A DNA stretch of 64,000 nucleotides, taken from positions 62,001 to 126,000 of the forward strand of contig JAJFPB010000004.1 in assembly GCA_020881915.1 (NCBI GenBank), read 5' to 3'. The position numbers and the translations under genes are program-made. How positions within the stretch are numbered: the first letter of the stretch is position 1; each line of letters starts with the position of its first letter. The DNA is from Paramyrothecium sp. XJ0827 (Eukaryota > Ascomycota > Sordariomycetes > Hypocreales > Stachybotryaceae). The notes below the pieces were generated by a model. It was not told the DNA's origin. It made no database searches and saw only the letters and a program-made list of their open reading frames with translations. Below are positions 57,128-64,000 of this stretch, one piece after another.

Positions 57128-58534
57128 ATGTCCGTAATTGTCGCGAGCTCTGTCAGCCAAAACTCTGGCGCAGAACAGTATATTGTCAGTATTTCGCTTG
57201 CATTAATGCCCGACTACCGATTAAAGAGACCTTGTGACTCTATGGTACCTAACCATGACCTAAGCTCACCTACTCACAGCGTAGAAACGAGAAGAATGAG
57301 GAAAAATGGTGTGGCACTGACGATTCGCGAAGTGAGTATATTTTGGGCTAATCTTCCTTGAGTGTTATGTCGCCCTAGCTGAGCATCCCAGTTCATGACT
57401 ACAGTCGTCTTCTCCCGCCCATCCTCTTACAAGAAAATATTCCGCTCAACCCAAGGGCGAAACAAGTTGTTGTCCGCTGTCGAGAAGAGATGGCAGAAAT
57501 TGTCCAGGGTAGCGACTCTAGAGGTCGAATGCTAGTTGTGGTTGGTCCCTGCTCAATACACGATCCCAAAGCAGCTCTCGACTACTGCAATCTTCTCATC
57601 AAAGCAAGAGAAAAGCATAAAGATGAACTTCTGATCATCATGCGGTGCTACCTCGAGAAGCCACGCACAACCACTGGCTGGAAGGGTCTTATCAATGACC
57701 CAGACATGGACGGTAGTTTCAGAATAAACAAGGGACTGGCTCTTGCACGGAAGTTACTGCTAGAGCTCACATCAAAGGGCATGCCTGTCGCTAGCGAAAT
57801 ACTTGACAACATCTCGCCGGAATTCTTTGCTGATCTATTGTCCGCTGGATTTATTGGTGCCCGGACAACCGAGAGTCAGATACATAGGGAGCTTGCCAGT
57901 GGCCTTGGCTTTCCAGTTGGCTTCAAAAACGGCACTGATGGCGCTTTGAGCGTTGCGATAAACGCAATCACTGCCTCTAAGCAGCCTCATCACTTTCTAT
58001 CGATCGATAAGCACGGGAGTGCCGTCATAGCCAGCTCAGTCGGCAATGAAGACTGCTTTGTTGTCCTACGTGGTGGCAGCAGTGGCACCAATTACGACGC
58101 AAAAAGCATTGATGACGCTCATGCAGCTCTCATCCGCACAAACCTTACTCCTAGGCTCGTGGTTGACTGCAGTCACGGGAACTCCAGTTATAATCACAAG
58201 AATCAGTTAAGAGTGGTAGCTGACTTAGCAAGGCAAGTGGGAAGCGGAAGTGAAGCGGTAATGGGCGTAATGTTAGAAAGCAATATAAACGAAGGTAAGC
58301 ATGTCTCCCACAACGAAGAAAAAAATCGTGCTTACTTTTCCAGGTAAGCAACAGTTGCGTCCTGAGGGGAGGCATAGCCTACAGTACGGGGTTAGTGTCA
58401 CGGATGCGTGTATCAACTGGGCAGATACGGAAGCCGTGCTCAGTCAGCTGGCAGAAGCGGTAACACAAAGGCGTGCAGTTCTTAGAGCGAGCGCCGCCAG
58501 TCTCAGTGAAACTCAAACGCTGGCAGTATGGTAA
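57128..58534 (+). CDS. Type I 3-deoxy-D-arabino-heptulosonate 7-phosphate (DAHP) synthase
   Basis: Three exons (57128-57331, 57379-58294, 58344-58534) give 436 aa. It condenses phosphoenolpyruvate and erythrose 4-phosphate, the first step of the shikimate pathway (cytosol). Motifs in order: VVGPCSIHD (metal Cys 126), EKPRTTTGWKGLINDP, IGARTTESQIHRELASGLG, GFKNGTDG, DCSHGN (His 334), LESN (Glu 368) and SVTDACINW (Asp 394), so all four metal ligands are present. The usual HVILRGG phrase reads FVVLRGG (Phe 295). The N-terminal 70 residues, which in Aro3/Aro4-type enzymes help bind Tyr or Phe, diverge (SIPVHDYSRLLPP in place of the normal GYDPLLPP-type start). This hints at altered feedback control. 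It is convergent with the salicylate synthase, 490 bp away. Confidence 0.92.
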
Positions 58535-59023
58535 CCTGATGAGCCAGGTAGAAATGATTTGAGGGACTTTTTGCGTGTGTTGATCTCACAGATGATGACC
58601 TTACTGCGTGATTGTACGGCATTACGAAGTCGATTATTCAAGTTCCTACGAGACCATTTTCAATTGAAAACATCAACTATATAATAGACAGTGGTATGAT
58701 TGTTCTCTCCACCTTGGTCTGGTCAACAGCGTAACGAATAAACCGAGCCACGACAGCACTAGTCACTTATGGACGGCAGTGGCGCGAGGACCAGAAAGAT
58801 TTGGGATATAATGAAGCCTCTGGGGCAAATTCTCTGGGCACATTGTATTCCAAAATGTCATCACATCCCGTATCGAATCTGCAACGCGGCTGAGCTTTGC
58901 ATTATATGATCGTTTCAAAGTTTTCGGAGAAGGCATGTGGCTCAGAGAATCACGGGAAGATGAATTTATGTGGCTCCAAAACAGGAGCTAAAAGGCTGGT
59001 GCTCGTCAGATAGTTCTGACACA
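58535..59023. other. Convergent 3' flanks
   Basis: About 490 bp between the stop codons of the DAHP synthase and salicylate synthase genes; no other gene seen. Confidence 0.6.
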
Positions 59024-60382
59024 TCAAATATCTGATCCATTCATCATCTGACCCTTTTCTTCCCTCACAACATACGGAGCGATGCTAGCTAGCTTTTCCT
59101 GCGTTTCCATAAATTCCCTTTGAGGGTCAGACTGCAGGACAATCCCGGCTCCTGCTTGAATCCACCGGCGAGATTTATCCTGGAAAGCGGTGCGAAGTAC
59201 CAATGCCGCTTCAAGAAAATCCTTTCCATCAATCAGAAGGATTGCGCCAGAGTATAGCTCTCGCGGTTGCGTTTCCAGTCGCTGGATTGCCTCCAATGCG
59301 AGCGGCTTGGGGACTCCAGAAGCAGTAATGGAGGGGAAAAGAACATTGAATGCATCCCATGCATCCTTCTCAGGGGCTAATTTGCCAGCCACACGGGAGC
59401 CGAGATGTTGGACGCTGCCTCGAGGCCGGATCGACATGAAATCCTCCACAACCACAGAGTCCTCCAGGCAGATCCGCTTTAACTCGTCGACAGCCTCTTG
59501 AACAGAAATGACGTGCTCGACAACTTCCTTTGGATCGTCAAAAAGATCTTTGCGCAGCTTCTCGACCTCAGCTTCTGTCCCTTCTCGAGAGCGCGTGCCT
59601 GCCAGAGGCTCTGTGACAACTCGTCCATGTTCATACAGCATTACCAGCTCCGGGCTAAAGCCGGTTGCTTGATGTCCTTCGTGGTTTATGGTAAATGTCC
59701 TTGCGGGGTTGTTTGAGCGCATTCCAAGATCCAGTGTTCCGAGCATATCAATGCTTTCGGCCAGCTCAACAGCACGTGAAGCAATAATCTTCTTGTACTG
59801 CCCAGCCGCGATCTCGGAGAGGGCTTTCTCAACGCGCTCAACGTAATTGTCGGCATGCTCCACCGTGTTGATGCCGATTGGAGGGGCGAAGTGTTTTGTT
59901 TTTTTATGCAGACGAATTGCGTCGCAAACGGCTCTAACTTCTTCATCATTGTCCCCTTTAACCACGACACGCTCGACTCCGAAGCTGATTTCGACACGAG
60001 GAACGCAAAGAGTTAATAGTGGCCACTTTCCTACATTGAAAGTCTGTCCTTGAGAGTGGGCTGCGTAATTGAAGCCCGCATAACCGAAAACCTTGCCATC
60101 CAGTAAGCTGTGATTCGCAAGGAACTTTCGGGCTACGTCGGCAATTTGGCCTTGAATCTCCTCCGTTATAATGCCCTCTGAGGAAGTCACAGTAGCTGAG
60201 CTGCCCGTAGAATGTACGACGAGCGAGGATCGATTGCCAAGGCCAACATGCCAATGAGAACCACGCTCATACGCGTAGTAGTCGCTGTGCCGGTGCGAAT
60301 TGAGCAGTAACACTACCGATTCCAAAAGGTCGGCTTGCCCAGGCTTCAGTTTAAAGCTTGTTTGGGTCTGATAGGTGGCCAT
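59024..60382 (-). CDS. Salicylate synthase (MbtI/Irp9/YbtS-like, chorismate-utilising)
   Basis: Single exon, 452 aa, near the length of bacterial salicylate synthases. The chorismate-binding fold shows YKKIIASR (general-base Lys about 198), GFSPELV (Glu 245), EPLAGTRSREG (258 on), PKEVVEHVISV (Glu 286, Glu 289), RGSVQHLGS (His 326), FPSITASGVPK, ELYSGAILLIDG and the metal pair in QREFMETQEKL (Glu 423, Glu 426). The HLGS, SGVPK and LYSGA contexts match the bifunctional enzymes that turn chorismate into isochorismate and then salicylate plus pyruvate. They match anthranilate or aminodeoxychorismate synthases less well; no glutamine amidotransferase partner is present. Such enzymes are typical of bacterial siderophore clusters, and a stand-alone intronless copy in a fungus suggests lateral origin. 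The gene is undamaged. Confidence 0.9.
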   Translation of the reverse strand: MATYQTQTSFKLKPGQADLLESVVLLLNSHRHSDYYAYERGSHWHVGLGNRSSLVVHSTGSSATVTSSEGIITEEIQGQIADVARKFLANHSLLDGKVFGYAGFNYAAHSQGQTFNVGKWPLLTLCVPRVEISFGVERVVVKGDNDEEVRAVCDAIRLHKKTKHFAPPIGINTVEHADNYVERVEKALSEIAAGQYKKIIASRAVELAESIDMLGTLDLGMRSNNPARTFTINHEGHQATGFSPELVMLYEHGRVVTEPLAGTRSREGTEAEVEKLRKDLFDDPKEVVEHVISVQEAVDELKRICLEDSVVVEDFMSIRPRGSVQHLGSRVAGKLAPEKDAWDAFNVLFPSITASGVPKPLALEAIQRLETQPRELYSGAILLIDGKDFLEAALVLRTAFQDKSRRWIQAGAGIVLQSDPQREFMETQEKLASIAPYVVREEKGQMMNGSDI

Positions 60383-61170
60383 CTTGTTGATGTATTGCCT
60401 AACGGTTGTAAAGACAGAAGTAGATCAAGTGCTCGTATAGTAGTCAAGGGTAGGAAGGTTATCACTTGGATTGTTGGCAACGCGTCGACAAGGTTAATAA
60501 CATCATGAATATGAGGGCATGGAACGTATAAGAACCGACGATGAACCTATGAGATTACAGAAAGGCTCAGGCTAGGGTCACTAGGGTGAACAATTGGTGA
60601 AGGGAGAATTATCAAACTCTTACTCTACTATCGCGACAAAGTAACGCGTCGTGCAGTAGAGTTCTGCGAACCTTGCACGTCCCACAGGACGTTAATTCTC
60701 AAACGCGATTAGCACGGCGAATTTTTCGATTTTTTCCCCAATGCCACCAAGGACAAAGCCTCTTGACCTCCCGAGCCGGCCACGGCGCCACACCGCACAT
60801 GGATGAGTAGCCCGGACTGAATTTTTTTCTGACAGGGATTCTCCAACTTCAACTCACTGCGAACATGACTTTAAATACCCCGTCCGAAGGAGAATCTTTT
60901 CCCCGACGTCCACAAGCAATTCGATGCGATGCCTTGGCAACAGACATGCCACAATCAAGTTTCTCACAGCACTCGTCACTTTGACACCCCCTCGCTACCT
61001 TTCTGCTTCGTCTACGCACGCCCTCCTTCACAAAATATTATGTTCAAAAATCCGGGACGGTGGTGAGCCGTGTAATGCTGGCACTTGCCGGGTAATAATT
61101 TTTTTGATTCTAGGCTAGGCTATGCATTCTCATGGAGTTCGGAAAAGGTGTCTTTGCGTCGTCCTTCCGT
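60383..61170. promoter_or_regulatory. Upstream region of salicylate synthase gene
   Basis: About 790 bp between the salicylate synthase start and the stop of the next regulator. It presumably carries the salicylate synthase promoter; no clear CGG-inverted-repeat operator could be singled out by eye. Confidence 0.35.
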
Positions 61171-63277
61171 TCAGCTTTGCAACCTTCCCAGGAAATCTCG
61201 GGCAGAGATGTGAATGTCTTCAAACTTTCTAAGTTGCAATAACAGCACATGAGCATTACTCTCTAGATCTTCTGTCCCCTCTATATGATCCATGTTGGTG
61301 TTTTTGGTCAAGAAGTTAACAGTGTGTGTAAGTATAGTTGGTACAAAAGGATGTATCTGTGACATTTATATTAGTCCTGTTTGAGCAGACTTTGTCGTTC
61401 ACGACCGTATACTGACCTTGAAGCAATTCACAAGAGGCATAGCACTCGTCAGGTCGACTATATCAGCGGCCGCTTCATATGCCCTTTGTTGACAGTTCTT
61501 TGTCATCGGAGTGGATTCAGGGGCTCGAGATGCCCATGAAGAAGCCGCATCGCTAAGATGAATGATGGCACTTAACCCGAGGAGGTGATTGAACATGCGC
61601 ATCGTATCAGGCCAGCCTTTTGAGTTTGCCGCCAAGGAGTCCAATCGGCTTTCCAGAGCTTCCATGAGCCAACTATGTCGTCTCCAAAACTCGACGGTCT
61701 CTTGGGTGCGGAGAAGCTTACTATCAAGAGCCGCTGCTGCTGCTAGTCGCTTATGAGTCAAACAACGGCCGTATATGGTGACGAATATAACATTTTCCGA
61801 AAAAGCGGGTAATGCAGTGGAGTTGGCGTCGTCGATTACTCTTGAAAGAAAGTGGACTTTGCATGTATCCGAGCCTTGGTATCTAGCCTCCACAGCCGGC
61901 AAGCGTACGTGAGCCTTAGCGCAATTAGAAACCAGAAATCTAAGTACTAGTTCGAAGAGATTTGCACGCGATGACTTACCAATTCTTCATGGAGCGTAAA
62001 GAACATGCTGCCGTGCGCATTGATAAGGCGGTCGAAGCAATATGCCACCCAGAATGTCCTTCTTTTCTCTTCTGCCAATACCCAGGTGCTGTCCGGGTCA
62101 GGTGAATCAGAAGTTTCAGGAAGAACAATCGTTTGTGTCGCAAGATCTGAAGCCTCAGACTCACTGAAGACATCCACCGTATGCAAGCGTGCCCGTTGAA
62201 CGAGTCTGAATATCCGGGCAGCAGTAAGATGTGCCTGTTGACAATCGATGCAGACGAACTCATAATAGGCTATGAGCAGCCATGCTTGTATTTGCTCCAG
62301 ATGCACTTCCCCCGTTGTCCAGAAAAGATCGTGATTGTCTCCGTCCATCATGTATAAGAGCTGTTTGGTGTGAGCGTATAGCTTCTCGCCTAAGCTGCGA
62401 AATTGAGCAGATAAAGCCGCAGAAAGGGTCCATGTAGCGAAGCGGAGGCACGCTCGTGCTGGAGGAAGATTCTCATGATTCGCCCAGGTGAAGAAATTCC
62501 TTTTATGAATCATGGGTATAAAGACATGAACCCTATCCAGGTATATAGCATCCCTGTAAATTATTCACCGTAAGCGAGGCACTTTGAGACACACTACACC
62601 TTTAACCTACAGGTCTGCCTTGGTCGTTTCTGATAAGACAAAGCCTTCCTTGGATAATTTTGAGGAAGGGTCGTAGTGAGGGCACCCGTTAATTCCGAAG
62701 GCCCCGTCAGGTGCAACAGTATTCTCTACATCATCGCATAGTTGAACCCCGGTGAAAATCGAGTAATCATCAAGCCAAGCAACTGAATCCGGGACTGTGT
62801 AGGGGTTCAAGCCTAGATCGCTTGCCATATCAGAGCCATGGGTCGGCTGAATGATCGCAGCTCCTTGGACGCTCCGAACAGAGTGATGTCTAGAATCTTC
62901 ATTCCTTTCGTTCCCAGGGCTCAGCCCGAAGTTTCTTATTTGAGTTGACTCTGTGCCTTGTTGATTGATCGTGGACAGATCTGAATTATGTTGTGAAGCA
63001 AGCTTTTGTTCGAGAGCCGCTAGAAGATATGAGTCGATATTCGCCATGGATGCTGTTGGAGCCTGGCTTGCTCACCGATCTGAGCTTTCAGCTGCTTGAT
63101 TTGCCCCTTTTTTGGGCCTCGCTTCGGTCTTTCATTAATAAAAACGCACGGGGACTCGCTTCCGACGCATCCTCCGCATCTCGGCCGAATACGATCACAC
63201 TTAGATTTGCGACGGCGGCACTGCTCGCAGGCTACCTCATTGTTCGATCTTCCAGTCGTTGCCATGACTGTCTGCAC
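61171..63277 (-). CDS. Zn2Cys6 transcription factor of the salicylate/halogenase-like group
   Basis: Multi-exon gene with all junctions in frame. Exon 1 holds the zinc cluster CEQCRRRKSKCDRIRPRCGG with cysteines at about 17, 20, 27, 34, 37 and 44 (2-6-6-2-6). A coiled-coil-like linker (KGQIKQLKAQI joined to AALEQKLASQ over the first intron) precedes a variable region and the fungal_trans domain (DAIYLDRVHVFIPMIHKRNFFTW, AWLLIAYYEFVCIDCQQAHL, EKRRTFWVAYCFDRLINAHG). The protein ends VLLLQLRKFEDIHISARDF. Introns are readable near 63016-63068, 62561-62611, 61917-61980 and 61349-61413. It stands at the right edge of the group on the same strand as the salicylate synthase, so it is the obvious candidate regulator (positional inference). 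Start 63277 or the in-frame Met four codons later (63265). Confidence 0.85.
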
Positions 63278-64000
63278 TTGAACAGGGAAGATTTAATAAA
63301 GCTCAAATCGATATATCATCCCAAAATCTCAGGAGTCACAGGGTTGGCATCTCCTTTAGCAGATCATAGCTACATAAGTTTGAGGCAAACGTAACCCCAT
63401 GGTGGCGCCCAGCCCAACCCGGCCGTCCATTCCATACTCTTGTACCTCTGACCTTCTCAACGAGAACGATATAAGTTACATTTTCCGGCGCAACTGTATG
63501 ACTTCGAAAATATGTTGCAGGTAGGACCATACAAATTGGAGAAATTAACCAATCATGCTTTTTTATAAACTGGAGGGTCAGCGATGCTAGGCAACTATGG
63601 GAAGTCCCGCCAGCAGCGAGTCCTTCGATATTACATGTACCGAACGGTAGACGGGAGATTGCCGTGGATCCCTGATAATTTATGGAGAAGGTCGCAAGGA
63701 TCGCTCGGAACGCCACACCAGTAAGTTCGAGAGACCCAAAGCACTTGGTTCTGCAGTATCTGTGCGTGTTCGGTGTATTTCCGCGAGGCCACCGTAGCCA
63801 TCGTCTACGCAACATGACAGTGGGTAGTACTGAGGTTCAGAGCTGCCTTGCCGAGCGGGATACTCCGAAACGCCCGCATTTTTATGCCAGGCCGTAAATG
63901 CACAGGGTATAGAACTGGGCCATCTTTTTACTGGCCGGGATGTTGAAGCGATGTGCCCTGCTTGCCCGGTGTGATCCCTGCCTACCGGTGAAGGGAGGCA
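63278..64000. other. Right edge, no supported gene
   Basis: Upstream flank of the regulator. A minus-strand frame at 63336-63815 has no recognisable domain. Confidence 0.5.

Noticed and set aside
1..64000. CRISPR arrays, rRNA genes, bacterial operons
   Set aside because: No regularly spaced repeats or rRNA-like segments are visible, and gene structure is clearly fungal.

Overview
The window is nuclear DNA of a filamentous ascomycete (Pezizomycotina, probably Sordariomycetes and plausibly Hypocreales; the genus cannot be fixed from sequence alone). The evidence is short GT-AG introns of about 45-100 nt with CTAAC/CTGAC-like branch points, four Zn2Cys6 regulators, fungal-type NLRs, a CAS1/GEgh16-type secreted protein, AT-rich repeat decay and many genes broken by nonsense codons or deletions. 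It reads as an accessory region: intact genes are interleaved with pseudogenes, solo LTRs and fragments joined at rearrangement points.

Layout. 1-11 kb: an intact AflR-like regulator, two opposed P450 scraps, an AT-rich block, an OPT transporter pseudogene with a solo LTR at its 5' end, and a full-length vacuolar M28 metalloprotease gene carrying two Trp-to-stop changes. 11.9-24.7 kb: a self/non-self-type NTPase island with a DUF7708/NACHT-like protein, an AAA ATPase, and two head-to-head paralogues with esterase (SesB-like)-NB-ARC-TPR layout. One paralogue is intact. The other is frameshifted and cut off in its TPR region, abutting the 3' end of a CAS1-like secreted protein gene. 27-30 kb: a decayed TPR-containing gene split by a second solo LTR. 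31-39.7 kb: remains of a terpenoid-type cluster (acyltransferase fragment, P450 pseudogene, intact AflR-like regulator, BBE-type oxidase fragment, sesquiterpene synthase pseudogene, intact SDR). 40.7-47.4 kb: a GH115 alpha-glucuronidase with a one-base frameshift and an intact Zn2Cys6 regulator. 51-52.9 kb: a GH2 C-terminal fragment abutting a P450 pseudogene.

53.6-63.3 kb is the most interesting part. It is a compact, apparently intact group: a flavin-dependent halogenase-like oxidase with a C-terminal zinc ribbon, a type I DAHP synthase, a bacterial-type (MbtI/Irp9-like) salicylate synthase and a Zn2Cys6 regulator. The logic is self-contained. The DAHP synthase raises shikimate-pathway input, the salicylate synthase turns chorismate into salicylate, and the flavoenzyme could halogenate or hydroxylate the aromatic product under the local regulator. 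No NRPS, PKS or ligase is visible in the window.

Exon boundaries were read by eye from splice motifs, frame continuity and family conservation, so a few may be off by a few bases. Pathway assignments are inference.
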